DNA of 64,000 nucleotides from Pectobacterium cacticida (GTDB taxonomy: Bacteria; Pseudomonadota; Gammaproteobacteria; Enterobacterales; Enterobacteriaceae): positions 1,736,001-1,800,000 of the forward strand of contig NZ_CP133656.1 in NCBI RefSeq assembly GCF_036885195.1. Reading direction: 5' to 3'. Shown piece by piece: positions 18,007-27,603 of this stretch. The notes below the pieces were generated by a model that was not told the DNA's origin, ran no database searches, and saw only the letters and a program-made list of their open reading frames with translations. Position 1 is the stretch's first letter. Every line of letters starts with the position of its first letter. A program made the position numbers and the translations under genes.

Positions 18007-19044
18007 ATGCAGTCATTACCACCGGGTAATACTCGGCTTAAACGCGTTACGTCGTTACCCTATTATCGTCAGCTAAAATTACAGCAATGCAGGCGCGATC
18101 GCCGTAGCGTGATACTGTTATTGGTGTTTCTAGTGTTGACGCTGGTGATTAGCCTGTGCGCCGGAGAACACTGGATTTGGCCGACGGCCTGGCTGGATGA
18201 CACTCAGCGACTGTTTGTCTGGCAACTGCGGTTACCCAGGACGCTGGCGGTGATGTTGGTGGGCGCCAGTCTGGCGATGTCGGGCGCGGTCATGCAGGCT
18301 GTTTTTGCCAATCCGCTGGCGGAACCGGGGCTGTTAGGGGTGGCAAACGGCGCTGGCGTGGCGCTGGTATTAACCGTTCTCCTAGGGCAAGGGGTGTGGC
18401 CAGTTTGGACGCTCAGCCTGAGTGCGATTGCCGGTGCGCTGCTGATCACCTTTTTGTTACTCCATTTCGCCCGTCGTCATATTTCCAATACCCGTTTACT
18501 CCTGGTTGGCATCGCGCTCGGCATTATTTGTAGCGCGGTGATGACCTGGGCGGTTTATTTCAGTACCAGTCTCGATTTGCGTCAATTGATGTATTGGATG
18601 ATGGGCGGTTTTAGTGGGATTGACTGGCGGCACCTCTGGTTAATGTTAACGCTGTTGCCGTTAGTGCTGTGGTTAAGCCGCCAGGGGGCGGCGCTTAATG
18701 GGTTAACGCTGGGTGAGATACAAGCTCGACAATTAGGCATTCCTGTCTACCGTTGGCGCGCGATCCTTGTGCTGGTCATGGGGATTCAGGTGGGGCTAAG
18801 CGTGGCGCTAGCCGGTATTATCGCGTTTGTCGGATTGGTGATTCCGCACATGTTGCGGCTGTGTGGGCTAACCGATCAGCGGTATTTGTTGAGCGGATGC
18901 GCATTCGCCGGTGGGGGAATTCTGCTGCTGGCGGACACGGTAGCGCGCATCGCGCTCAGTTCAGCCGAGTTGCCGATAGGCGTGGTTACCGCTACGCTGG
19001 GATCGCCGTGGTTTATCTGGCTGTTATTACGCCACCGATGGTAG
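18007..19044 (+). CDS. btuC: Vitamin B12 ABC permease BtuC
   Basis: 345 residues with about ten membrane helices typical of FecCD/BtuC permeases; conserved blocks RLPRTLAVMLVGASLAMSGA, NPLAEPGLLGVANGAG and the coupling-helix region FVGLVIPHMLRL. With BtuD it moves cobalamin across the inner membrane from BtuF. The N-terminus is about 20 residues longer than in E. coli. I see no cobalamin riboswitch in the 171 bases before it. In E. coli ihfA precedes this gene; here a methyltransferase does. Confidence 0.94.
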   Translation: MQSLPPGNTRLKRVTSLPYYRQLKLQQCRRDRRSVILLLVFLVLTLVISLCAGEHWIWPTAWLDDTQRLFVWQLRLPRTLAVMLVGASLAMSGAVMQAVFANPLAEPGLLGVANGAGVALVLTVLLGQGVWPVWTLSLSAIAGALLITFLLLHFARRHISNTRLLLVGIALGIICSAVMTWAVYFSTSLDLRQLMYWMMGGFSGIDWRHLWLMLTLLPLVLWLSRQGAALNGLTLGEIQARQLGIPVYRWRAILVLVMGIQVGLSVALAGIIAFVGLVIPHMLRLCGLTDQRYLLSGCAFAGGGILLLADTVARIALSSAELPIGVVTATLGSPWFIWLLLRHRW

Positions 19045-19087
19045 CGATACGGCGAGTTTTATCTGTTTTATTACTGAAGGAAGCACC

Positions 19088-19642
19088 ATGATGAGTACTG
19101 AAATCTATGCTATTCCGCTGACCACGATTGACGGTAAAACGATCACATTTGCCGCGTTCAAAGGAAAGGTTGCTCTCGTCGTGAACGTCGCCTCGCAATG
19201 CGGCTTGACGAAACAATACGAGGCATTGGAAAAACTCTACGCGACCTATCGCGATAAAGGGCTGGTCGTGCTGGGGTTCCCCTCTAACGAATTTGCGGGG
19301 CAAGAACCCGGCTCGGAAGCGGAAATCGAGGCATTTTGTCGTGGAACATTTGGCGTTGAGTTCCCGATGTTCAGCAAGATTAACGTTAACGGTGAAAACC
19401 GCCATCCGCTCTACCAGTTGTTGATTCGTCAGCAGCCGGAAGCTAACAGAACCTGGAAGAGCGACTTCTTCGCGCGCTTGGTCAATAAAGGCCGTAAGCC
19501 TAAGAACCCTGAAGACATTCTGTGGAATTTTGAGAAGTTTCTGGTGGATCGTAAAGGGCGTGTGATTGAACGCTTTGCGCCGGATATGTCGCCTGACCAT
19601 GACATTATCGTAACAGCCATAGAGCGGGCATTGGCAGAATAA
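19088..19642 (+). CDS. btuE: Glutathione/thioredoxin peroxidase BtuE
   Basis: 184 residues. Glutathione-peroxidase fold with peroxidatic Cys in NVASQCGLT, Gln in FAGQEPG and the Trp/Asn in DILWNFEKFL; the catalytic position is Cys, not selenocysteine. AAGGAAG stands before two tandem ATG codons. Despite its name it is dispensable for B12 transport and acts against peroxides. It sits between btuC and btuD as in E. coli. Confidence 0.93.
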   Translation: MMSTEIYAIPLTTIDGKTITFAAFKGKVALVVNVASQCGLTKQYEALEKLYATYRDKGLVVLGFPSNEFAGQEPGSEAEIEAFCRGTFGVEFPMFSKINVNGENRHPLYQLLIRQQPEANRTWKSDFFARLVNKGRKPKNPEDILWNFEKFLVDRKGRVIERFAPDMSPDHDIIVTAIERALAE

Positions 19643-19645
19643 TTG

Positions 19646-20419
19646 ATGCCGAAGGTCTCTTCTATATTACAGCTAAAACAGGTGAGCGTCCTGCCACGCC
19701 TGTTGCCGATGACAGCAGAACTGCATTGCGGTGAACTGCTGCACATCATTGGCCCGAATGGCGCAGGGAAAAGCACCTTGCTGGCTAGAATAGCGGGCCT
19801 GCAAGCTGGTGGCGGCGAAGTCTATCTGGCTGGCATGCCGCTGTCACAGTATTCAGCAGCAGATTTGGCCGTGCGTCGCGCCTATCTTGCTCAGCAACAT
19901 TCCCCACTGGCGTTAATGCCGGTTTTTCAGTATTGGCAACGACATCAACCGCCGCTGGCTGAAGAAAATGCGGTTGAAGAGGTCGTACATCTTCTGGCGG
20001 AACACCTGAAGTTAACCGACAAACTCGCGCGTCCGCTTGCACAGCTGTCAGGCGGAGAGTGGCAGCGTGTTCGGTTGACGGCGGCGCTGTTGCAGATTTG
20101 GCCGACCATCAACCCGCATGCTCGCCTACTGTTGCTCGATGAACCATTCAACAGCCTGGATGTGGCGCAGCAGGCGGCGCTTGATCTATTACTTAGTGAA
20201 CTCTGTCGTCAAGGCGTAGCTGTTGTGATGTGCGCGCACGATCTGAACCATAGCGCCCAACACGCGGATCGCGTGTGGTTGCTGTCTGAAGGGGCGCTGG
20301 TAGCGCAGGGCAACACGGCGGATGTCATGCTACCAGACGTATTGTCGCCCATATTTGGTGTGGCGTTTCACTGTGTGGATGTCGACGGTCATCGTTGGCT
20401 CATGACGCGTCGCGCCTAA
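19646..20419 (+). CDS. btuD: Vitamin B12 ABC ATPase BtuD
   Basis: 257 residues. Walker A GPNGAGKST, signature LSGGEWQRVRL, Walker B LLLLDEPFNSLD and H-loop CAHDLN are intact. It energises BtuC. The first ATG is at 19646, four bases after the btuE stop, with an in-frame TTG directly before it; no clear ribosome site, so coupling to btuE is likely. Followed by nlpC. Confidence 0.93.
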   Translation: MPKVSSILQLKQVSVLPRLLPMTAELHCGELLHIIGPNGAGKSTLLARIAGLQAGGGEVYLAGMPLSQYSAADLAVRRAYLAQQHSPLALMPVFQYWQRHQPPLAEENAVEEVVHLLAEHLKLTDKLARPLAQLSGGEWQRVRLTAALLQIWPTINPHARLLLLDEPFNSLDVAQQAALDLLLSELCRQGVAVVMCAHDLNHSAQHADRVWLLSEGALVAQGNTADVMLPDVLSPIFGVAFHCVDVDGHRWLMTRRA

Positions 20420-20564
20420 CGGGCAGCAGTACATGGCCTGCGCAGATAACCGGAATCATCGCCTTTACTTGCCAGCCATCCTGATTAAACGCTAAATTTA
20501 TTCAGGTGTTAGCGCTATTCTCTGCCGCATTGGGCGATGCCCCGCTGATTTAAGGTAACCGCGC

Positions 20565-21059
20565 ATGATAGGTTTACGATATGGTTTGATGTTACGACAC
20601 GGTTTGATCCTCGCCAGCCTGATTTTGGTTGGGTGTAGCAGTAGTCGGTATAATAACCCACCGCCTAATGCGCGGCTGAGCGACCCGATCATGGTCATGG
20701 TGCAATTAGACGATCAATTGGGACAATGGTACAAAACGCCTTATCGCTATGGCGGGCTGGATCGTAATGGTGTCGATTGCTCCGGTTTCGTTTATTTGAC
20801 GTTTCGCGATAAGTTTGGCCTACAATTGCCGCGCACCACGGAAGCGCAAACCGAGTTAGGTGAGCGCGTCGATCGCGATAATTTGCTACCGGGTGATTTG
20901 GTCTTTTTCAAAACGGGCAGCGGCGGCAGCGGGTTGCATGTCGGCATCTACGACAAAGACGACCAGTTTATCCATGCTTCCACCAGTCAGGGCGTTATTC
21001 GTTCGTCACTGGATAACGTGTACTGGAAACGGGCTTACTGGCAGGCTCGCCGCATCTAA
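20565..21059 (+). CDS. nlpC: NlpC, lipoprotein with NlpC/P60 peptidase domain
   Basis: 164 residues. Signal peptide with lipobox LVGC (Cys24), then a compact NlpC/P60 cysteine-peptidase domain with catalytic Cys in GVDCSGFVYL, His in GLHVGIY and a third polar residue in FIHAST. Members cut cell-wall peptides; the exact enterobacterial NlpC substrate is not settled. It ends the btuCED-nlpC cluster and is a client of the LolCDE system. Confidence 0.9.
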   Translation: MIGLRYGLMLRHGLILASLILVGCSSSRYNNPPPNARLSDPIMVMVQLDDQLGQWYKTPYRYGGLDRNGVDCSGFVYLTFRDKFGLQLPRTTEAQTELGERVDRDNLLPGDLVFFKTGSGGSGLHVGIYDKDDQFIHASTSQGVIRSSLDNVYWKRAYWQARRI

Positions 21060-21092
21060 TGCTTCGCTATCAATCTACCGTATGGAGCTTTC

Positions 21093-22109
21093 ATGTCTTC
21101 TCTGCGTTTACTTCTGTCCGATTCCTACGATCCCTGGTTTAATTTAGCGGTTGAGGAGTGCATCTTTCGTCAGATGCCTACCACGCAGCGGGTGTTGTTT
21201 TTATGGCGTAATGCGGAAACCGTGGTCATTGGTCGTGCGCAGAACCCGTGGAAAGAGTGTAACACTCGGCGGATGGAAGAGGATGGCATTAAGTTAGCGC
21301 GCCGCAGTAGCGGCGGAGGGGCCGTCTTTCACGATCTCGGTAATACCTGCTTTACCTTTATGGCGGGGAAACCGGAGTACGATAAAAGCGTTTCAACGCA
21401 AATTGTATTGGATGCATTGAGATCATTGGGGTTAACGGCCAGCGCGTCGGGGCGTAACGATCTGGTGGTGGAAACCGCGGACGGCGTGCGCAAAGTGTCT
21501 GGTTCCGCCTATCGTGAAACCAAGGATCGGGGTTTCCATCATGGCACGCTACTGCTGAATGCTGACCTCAGTCGGTTAGCGGATTATTTGAACCCGGATA
21601 GGAAAAAGCTTCAGGCGAAAGGCATTTCGTCCGTCCGTTCGCGCGTCGCCAATCTGGTGGAACTGCTGCCTTCTATCGATCATCAGGTGATTTGTCAGGC
21701 GGTGACGCAGGCCTTCTTTGACTACTTTGGCGAACGCTGCGATCCGGAAATAATTTCCCCCACTTCCTACCCGGATTTACCGGGTTTCGCTGAACAGTTT
21801 GCGCGCCAGCGCAGCTGGGAATGGAATTTCGGTCAGGCGCCGGATTTCTCGCATTTACTCGATAACCGATTTACCTGGGGCGGCATTGAATTGCATTTCG
21901 ATGTGGAACGCGGCGTAATTGTTCGTGCGCAGATCTTTACCGATAGCCTGAATCCGGCACCGTTAGAAGCACTGGCGTGTGCATTACAAGGAACGGCCTA
22001 CCGCCCAGAGGATATGGCGGCAACGTGTCAGGCACTGATTGCCGCTTTCCCCGAACAGCACAATGAATTGCAAGAACTGACAGACTGGCTGACGCAAAAT
22101 CTACGTTAA
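21093..22109 (+). CDS. lplA: Lipoate-protein ligase LplA
   Basis: 338 residues, exactly the E. coli length. BPL/LplA catalytic fold with lipoate-binding RRSSGGGAVFHDLGN and the lysine in VRKVSGSAYRETKDR, plus the small C-terminal accessory domain. It activates scavenged lipoate with ATP and attaches it to 2-oxoacid dehydrogenases and GcvH. In E. coli lplA lies elsewhere on the chromosome; here it follows nlpC by 33 bases. Confidence 0.94.
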   Translation: MSSLRLLLSDSYDPWFNLAVEECIFRQMPTTQRVLFLWRNAETVVIGRAQNPWKECNTRRMEEDGIKLARRSSGGGAVFHDLGNTCFTFMAGKPEYDKSVSTQIVLDALRSLGLTASASGRNDLVVETADGVRKVSGSAYRETKDRGFHHGTLLLNADLSRLADYLNPDRKKLQAKGISSVRSRVANLVELLPSIDHQVICQAVTQAFFDYFGERCDPEIISPTSYPDLPGFAEQFARQRSWEWNFGQAPDFSHLLDNRFTWGGIELHFDVERGVIVRAQIFTDSLNPAPLEALACALQGTAYRPEDMAATCQALIAAFPEQHNELQELTDWLTQNLR

Positions 22110-22273
22110 CCCGCGTATTTTCGGCGCGAATTGGCAATCAGGAAACGTTAAGGGAAATAATACCCCTGTATTTTCTCCGTGTTAATCTCGCGCCCCGACC
22201 TCTACACTTCCCATATCTTCCCAGTCAATACGCAGTGAACGTGTGACTTGCGAGGGAGTATTAGGGAGCGTTG

Positions 22274-23725
22274 ATGCAGCAAACACCGTTATTCAATAAC
22301 CACTATTTTCGCCACTTGCCGGAATTCTATAGCACGCTGGCACCGACACCATTGCAGGGAGCGCGCCTGCTTTATCATAGTGAAGGGCTAGCTGCGGAAC
22401 TGGGTTTATCTCCCGATGGGTTTACGCCAGAACAGGATGACGTCTGGAGCGGCGCGCGTTTGTTACCAGGAATGGAGCCGTTGGCGCAGGTGTATAGCGG
22501 CCATCAGTTTGGCATGTGGGCCGGTCAACTGGGCGACGGGCGCGGTATTCTGCTGGGGGAGCAACAGTTACCCGATGGCCGTAGCGTGGACTGGCACCTG
22601 AAAGGGGCGGGGTTGACGCCGTATTCGCGAATGGGCGATGGCCGCGCCGTGCTGCGCTCGGTGGTTCGTGAATTTTTAGCCTCGGAAGCGATGCATCATC
22701 TGGGGATCCCCACCACACGGGCGCTGACGATCGTTACCAGTACGCACCCGGTGCAGCGTGAGCAGGAAGAAAAGGGGGCGATGCTGATGCGGGTGGCGGA
22801 AAGCCATGTGCGCTTCGGCCATTTTGAGCATTTCTACCACCGCCGTGAACCAGAAAAGGTACGTCAACTGGTAGAGTATGTGATTGCACGCCACTGGCCG
22901 CAATGGCAACACGATAAGCGCCGCTATGAATGGTGGTTTAGTGATGTGGTCGAACGCACCGCCCGGTTGATTACGCATTGGCAGGCGGTCGGTTTTGCGC
23001 ACGGAGTAATGAACACCGATAACATGTCGATCCTGGGGCTGACTATCGACTATGGTCCTTATGGCTTTTTAGATGCCTATCAGCCCCGTTTTATTTGTAA
23101 CCACTCCGATCATCGCGGGCGCTATGCCTTTGATAATCAGCCGGCAGTCGGGTTGTGGAATCTGCATCGGCTGGCACAGGCGCTATCGGGGCTGATGGAC
23201 TCAGATGCGTTGACGCGTGCGCTGGCATGTTATGAACCGGCGCTAATGAAGCACTATGGCACATTGATGCGCGCCAAGTTGGGCTTGTTTACCGCGAGCG
23301 CGGAGGATAATGACGTGCTGGTCGGACTGCTGCGTCTGATGCAGCAGGAAGGCAGTGATTACACCCGCACGTTTCGCCTGCTGGCAGATAGCGAAAAGCA
23401 GACATCGCACTCGCCGCTCCGTGATGAGTTCATTGACAGGTCCGCGTTCGATAGCTGGTTTGCGACTTATCGCAAAAGGCTGATGCAGGAAGATCAGGGC
23501 GATGACGAACGTCGTCGTCTAATGAATGCGACGAATCCAAAATATATTCTGCGTAATTATCTGGCGCAAATGGCGATTGAACGGGCGGAAAACGACGACA
23601 TCAGCGTGCTTGCACGTGTGCATCAGGCGCTGTGCCAGCCGTTTGACGAACAGCCGGAGAAGGGCGATTTAGCGGCGTTACCGCCAGAGTGGGGCAAACA
23701 TCTGGAAATTTCCTGCTCCAGCTAA
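22274..23725 (+). CDS. selO: Protein AMPylator SelO (YdiU)
   Basis: 483 residues from the ATG at 22274 with AGGGAG upstream. Pseudokinase-like fold with KGAGLTPYSRMGDGRAVLR and the metal-binding region GVMNTDNMSILGLTIDYGP; SelO proteins transfer AMP to Ser/Thr/Tyr of targets and respond to redox state. The conserved C-terminal Cys is present in the final SCSS. The stop lies inside an inverted repeat shared with the convergent hmuV. Confidence 0.93.
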   Translation: MQQTPLFNNHYFRHLPEFYSTLAPTPLQGARLLYHSEGLAAELGLSPDGFTPEQDDVWSGARLLPGMEPLAQVYSGHQFGMWAGQLGDGRGILLGEQQLPDGRSVDWHLKGAGLTPYSRMGDGRAVLRSVVREFLASEAMHHLGIPTTRALTIVTSTHPVQREQEEKGAMLMRVAESHVRFGHFEHFYHRREPEKVRQLVEYVIARHWPQWQHDKRRYEWWFSDVVERTARLITHWQAVGFAHGVMNTDNMSILGLTIDYGPYGFLDAYQPRFICNHSDHRGRYAFDNQPAVGLWNLHRLAQALSGLMDSDALTRALACYEPALMKHYGTLMRAKLGLFTASAEDNDVLVGLLRLMQQEGSDYTRTFRLLADSEKQTSHSPLRDEFIDRSAFDSWFATYRKRLMQEDQGDDERRRLMNATNPKYILRNYLAQMAIERAENDDISVLARVHQALCQPFDEQPEKGDLAALPPEWGKHLEISCSS

Positions 23726-23736
23726 ACCGGAGCAGG
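23712..23736. terminator. Stem-loop between convergent selO and hmuV
   Basis: Eight-base perfect stem CCTGCTCC / GGAGCAGG with the selO stop codon in its nine-base loop and the hmuV stop nine bases further on. It may end transcription from both sides; no long T-tract. Confidence 0.45.
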
Positions 23737-23744
23737 TGGCTTGA

Positions 23745-24542
23745 CTATTGTCGCAGATACACCTGCGGAAGGGGGTAGTCAGGATGTGAACCGACACTGA
23801 GATCGGCGTGATACCAGTGGGTTAGCGTGTCTGCCTGTAATACTTGCGCGGGTGTGCCTTGTGCAACCAGCTTCCCTTCGTGCAGCAGCAGAATGCGGTC
23901 GGCATACAGCGCCGCCAGATTCAGATCGTGCAGAACACAGCACACGGATAACGGCTGCGCGCGCGTAAGCTGCCTGAGCAGGCGCAACAGGTGCTGTTGG
24001 TGATACAGATCCAGTGCTGAGGTCGGCTCATCAAGAAATAACCACCCCGGCGTCGGTTCGGGGTGCCACAACTGCGCCAGCACGCGAGCGAGCTGCACGC
24101 GTTGCTGTTCTCCGCCGGAAAGCTGACGATAGTCGCGTCTTGCCAGTTCCAGGCAGCCGGTTTGCGCCATCACCTGTTGCACGACGCGATCGTTATTGGC
24201 GTAACGCCCATGAGGGGCGCGGCCCATTGCCACGATGTCCCGCACGCTAAACGCAAATGCCATGCCGCTCTGCTGACGCATTACCGCTCGCGTTTTTGCC
24301 AAGGCGCCCGGCTGCCACTGCGCTAGGGGGATTCCGGCTAACAGACATTCCCCCTCGTCAGGTGTCAAATACCCCGTTAGTAGACGTAGCAGCGTCGATT
24401 TCCCCGCGCCGTTAGGCCCAATCATCGCCACGATTTCCCCAGTGTGAAGCGTCAGAGACACATCATCGGTCAGACGGCGGCCGTGGGTTTGATAACAGAG
24501 ATGTCGGGCGACCAATGTGTGATTGCGTGTTACATCAGTCAT
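23745..24542 (-). CDS. hmuV: Haem ABC ATPase HmuV
   Basis: 265 residues. Walker A GPNGAGKST, signature LSGGEQQRVQLARVL, Walker B WLFLDEPTSALD, H-loop VLHDLN. It belongs to the iron/haem/cobalamin ATPase group and is last in hmuSTUV. Overlaps hmuU by eight bases. Confidence 0.93.
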   Translation of the reverse strand: MTDVTRNHTLVARHLCYQTHGRRLTDDVSLTLHTGEIVAMIGPNGAGKSTLLRLLTGYLTPDEGECLLAGIPLAQWQPGALAKTRAVMRQQSGMAFAFSVRDIVAMGRAPHGRYANNDRVVQQVMAQTGCLELARRDYRQLSGGEQQRVQLARVLAQLWHPEPTPGWLFLDEPTSALDLYHQQHLLRLLRQLTRAQPLSVCCVLHDLNLAALYADRILLLHEGKLVAQGTPAQVLQADTLTHWYHADLSVGSHPDYPLPQVYLRQ

Positions 24543-25539
24543 TGCTGCGTCCTTTATGCTGAACGATCAGCCAAAAGAAATAGGGGCCGCCAATCAGGCT
24601 GCTGACTAACCCTACGGGCATTTCTGCTGGCGAAAGTAACGTGCGAGCCAGCGTATCGGCGAAGAGCAGCAGACAAGCGCCGCCGAGGATAGCGCCAGGG
24701 AGGAGCCAGCGATGATCGGCCCCCAGATGCATGCGCATCAAATGCGGAATGATAAGGCCGATGAAACCAATCACTCCGCTTACCGCCACCGCAACGCCCA
24801 CCAGTAGCGAGCTTAACAGCAGCAGCGTGTGCTTGGTGCGTGTCACATTGACGCCAAGGTAGTGCGCTTCTTCATCGCCTAACTGCAATAAATTGAGACG
24901 ACGCGCATAGTACAATGTCGCGATCATGGCGGGGATTGCCAACGTGCTGGCAACCAGCAACATCGGCCACTGTGCCTGACCGAGGCTACCCATGCCCCAA
25001 AGTGAAAATTGGCGTAACTGTTGATCGGTGCTGATATAGGTCAATACGCCGATCAGCGCGACGCACAGCGCATTAAGCGCGATGCCGGCCAGCAATAACC
25101 GCGTTAATCCCCCTTGTTCGGAGCGGCTGAGGATGAAAATGATCGCTGTAATCGCCAGGCTGCCCGCAAAAGCGGCGAACATCGGGCTATAGAGCGCGAG
25201 CAAAGGGGGAAGGCTTATCGGCAGTACGATAGTCAGTGCGACGCAGAGCGCCGCGCCGCCGCTGATACCCAGTAGACCAGGGTCGGCGAGCGGATTGCGA
25301 AACAATCCCTGCATAATCGCCCCGGAGCAGGCTAACGCACCGCCAACAAGTATCGCCAGCAGTACGCGGGGAACACGAATATTCAGCCAAATATGCCAGA
25401 TAGGATCGTCGAACGGCGCTTGCCATAACATCTTAAGCGAGAGGGTCAGCGCACCCATATTCGCCGCGCCGACCATCAGTGCCACCAGCAATAACAGTAA
25501 GGCAATCAACCACGATCGCGGGTGAAACCGTGCTGTCAT
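24535..25539 (-). CDS. hmuU: Haem ABC permease HmuU
   Basis: 334 residues, about ten membrane helices of the FecCD type, with RVPRVLLAILVGGALACSGA, NPLADPGLLGISGGAAL and GFIGLIIPHLMRM. It forms the inner-membrane haem channel. Overlaps hmuT by four bases and hmuV by eight; a paralogue of BtuC in the same window. Confidence 0.93.
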   Translation of the reverse strand: MTARFHPRSWLIALLLLLVALMVGAANMGALTLSLKMLWQAPFDDPIWHIWLNIRVPRVLLAILVGGALACSGAIMQGLFRNPLADPGLLGISGGAALCVALTIVLPISLPPLLALYSPMFAAFAGSLAITAIIFILSRSEQGGLTRLLLAGIALNALCVALIGVLTYISTDQQLRQFSLWGMGSLGQAQWPMLLVASTLAIPAMIATLYYARRLNLLQLGDEEAHYLGVNVTRTKHTLLLLSSLLVGVAVAVSGVIGFIGLIIPHLMRMHLGADHRWLLPGAILGGACLLLFADTLARTLLSPAEMPVGLVSSLIGGPYFFWLIVQHKGRSND

Positions 25540-26354
25540 TTTATTGCTTCAGCCGTCTGGCGCAGTGTTGCCATCAGCGCTGGAGTATCGAGAGTAAAAC
25601 CCAGCATTGCCATGTCATCGACCACCAGCAATCGTTGGTGCTTACCCGCGGGCGTTAGCGCCAGGCCGGGTAATTTCCACACCTGTGCCTCACTTCCCAG
25701 CGTTTTTAGCCCCTGACGAGAGATCAGAATCAGATCCGGCGCGCTGGCAATCACGCCTTCCTGAGAGAGCGGTTGATAGCGCTCAACATTCTGCATAGCA
25801 TTTTTCAACCCTACGTGGCGGATAATGGTATCGGCAGGCGTATTTTTGCCCGCTGCCATTGCCGTCATTCCGCCGTGGCTAAGGATGAAAAGGGCATTTA
25901 CCGGCAGTGGTGAGGTCTTAACCGTGGCTAATTGTTGGCGATAGGCGTCGGCCAGCGTCTTCCCTTCGGCCGTTTTGCCCAGCGCCTGCGCAACGGCGTC
26001 GATTTTTTGCGGCACGACATCCAATGAAGGCCGTGCCGGAACCTGAATTACCCTCGTGCCGCTCTCTGCTACCTGCTGTAGCACGAGCGAGGGTTGAGAC
26101 AGATCGCTGGCGATAACCAACGAAGGTTTCATTGCCAGAATGCCTTCGGTATTTAGTTGGCGCATGTAGCCCACATCTGGCAATTGTTTTACCGCTTCCG
26201 GGTGCAGGCTGGTGCTGTCGCGTGCCACCAGATCCTTTTCTGCCCCTAACGCATAGATGATTTCCGTGACATCGCCGCCGATGGAAACGAGACGTTCCGC
26301 GGCGGATGCACCGAATGGGAGTATGAATAACACAGAGAATAACCAGTTTTTCAT
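25536..26354 (-). CDS. hmuT: Periplasmic haem-binding protein HmuT
   Basis: 272 residues. Cleavable signal peptide ending about ASA-AE, then a class III periplasmic binding protein: RLVSIGGDVTEIIYALG, Tyr in VGYMRQLNTEG that is a candidate haem ligand, and a second lobe after a long linker helix. It carries haem to HmuUV. Four-base overlaps with hmuS and hmuU mark one operon. Confidence 0.92.
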   Translation of the reverse strand: MKNWLFSVLFILPFGASAAERLVSIGGDVTEIIYALGAEKDLVARDSTSLHPEAVKQLPDVGYMRQLNTEGILAMKPSLVIASDLSQPSLVLQQVAESGTRVIQVPARPSLDVVPQKIDAVAQALGKTAEGKTLADAYRQQLATVKTSPLPVNALFILSHGGMTAMAAGKNTPADTIIRHVGLKNAMQNVERYQPLSQEGVIASAPDLILISRQGLKTLGSEAQVWKLPGLALTPAGKHQRLLVVDDMAMLGFTLDTPALMATLRQTAEAIK

Positions 26355-27403
26355 GCGGCGATTTCCTTGTAGGGTTTCAGCGCGTCGATTTGTTTACGCC
26401 ACTGCTGTTGCTCAGGCGTACCCTCGGTGCGTTGACCAAAGAGCTGCGCAATTTGAGTACCGTCTGCGGCATACAGTTCGAGACTGGTTACGATACCGTC
26501 GGCGGTGGGCTTGCGTGTCACCCAGCTTTCCGCAATCGCGCTCTCGATCAGGTGCAGAGTAAAATCCTTATTAAAAATGTTAATCCATTGCGCGTGTTGT
26601 TCCAGGCGCTCTACGCGTTCAAGCGTACCGGTGAAGATTTGTACACAACCACGATTACCGACAAACACCATGATCTCATTTTGATCTTCCCGGGCGGCGA
26701 ACAGAATCTGTGATAACGCGTCGTTATCGACCCGGTAAGCCAGATCGTCGGAGACCGAATTAAACGCCTGCTGACGCGTCAGGTTATAGCGTCTGAGTAA
26801 GATAAAGAAATCATGAACGTCTTTCATTGCCCGCCAGTCGGCTTCAAATTGCGGATTATGAGCGACAATCGCCGTATTAGCTGCGTTATCAGTCGCTGGC
26901 CGACGTACCAAGGCTGGATTTTCGCTGCTGGCAAATTTCTCAATAAACTGCTGCCAGGCGGCCATGTCCGTAGTCTCGGTAGTATAGACCTTGAGAATAG
27001 CATCACCCTGATGGTCGAAAAATTGGATGCTCTGACGTTCGCCGCGCGCGGTATTTTCTCGTAGCGCAAAAGCCGAGGCCCATTGAGAAAGGAACAGACG
27101 TAAATCGAGTCCGCGCGGGTTGAGGATGAGACCGGCATGGCCGTCAAGTGTTTGGTTTTGATAGTGGCCGGTATGCTCATGCACCGCATAGTCGTTGCGA
27201 GTAATTGACTTAGTGTTACCAACTTGCTCCAACGCGCTAAGCCAAACTTTGGCATTACCCTGCAAACGCTGTGCGTCGTGCCCAACGCGCGCGTGAGTCA
27301 GTTCGGCTTCACTGATGCCGAGTAGCGCCGCCAAATCGCGGGCATATTTACGCGGATGTTCAACTTTAGCCTGGAGGTATTGTTGATAAATGGAGGTCTG
27401 CAT
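26351..27403 (-). CDS. hmuS: Haem-degrading/haem-handling protein HmuS
   Basis: 350 residues, two tandem HemS/ChuX-like domains (about 1-170 and 180-345). Cytosolic; family members bind haem after import and release its iron. First gene of the operon, 45 bases downstream of a Fur box. In Yersinia a TonB-dependent receptor gene hmuR precedes hmuS; none lies here, the gene upstream being aroH on the same strand. Confidence 0.92.
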   Translation of the reverse strand: MQTSIYQQYLQAKVEHPRKYARDLAALLGISEAELTHARVGHDAQRLQGNAKVWLSALEQVGNTKSITRNDYAVHEHTGHYQNQTLDGHAGLILNPRGLDLRLFLSQWASAFALRENTARGERQSIQFFDHQGDAILKVYTTETTDMAAWQQFIEKFASSENPALVRRPATDNAANTAIVAHNPQFEADWRAMKDVHDFFILLRRYNLTRQQAFNSVSDDLAYRVDNDALSQILFAAREDQNEIMVFVGNRGCVQIFTGTLERVERLEQHAQWINIFNKDFTLHLIESAIAESWVTRKPTADGIVTSLELYAADGTQIAQLFGQRTEGTPEQQQWRKQIDALKPYKEIAA

Positions 27404-27447
27404 CTCGTTGGTTCCCTTACTCGTTGTCGTAGAGATTATAGCAATAA

Positions 27448-27464
27448 ATGAGAATCATTTTCAT
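27448..27464 (-). promoter_or_regulatory. Fur box of the hmu operon
   Basis: ATGAGAATCATTTTCAT is a 17-base dyad with one mismatch and matches the Fur core. It lies 45 bases before the hmuS ATG, so the operon should be repressed by Fur with iron. Confidence 0.8.
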
Positions 27465-27557
27465 GTAACAAAATGGCAACCTCAAGTGAAGTTTTCTTAA
27501 TAAGTAGGATTAACGAGGCGTTAGAGAAAGTAGTCACAGGCGAAAGGAAAATCAGGC

Positions 27558-27595
27558 AAAAGGCTGGCACCGTCGCAAGACGAAGGGGGCCAGCC
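27558..27595 (-). terminator. Terminator of aroH
   Basis: On the minus strand GGCTGGC and GCCAGCC pair around a 20-base loop and are followed by TTTT, starting nine bases after the aroH stop. Confidence 0.7.
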
Positions 27596-27603
27596 TAGTC
27601 AAA

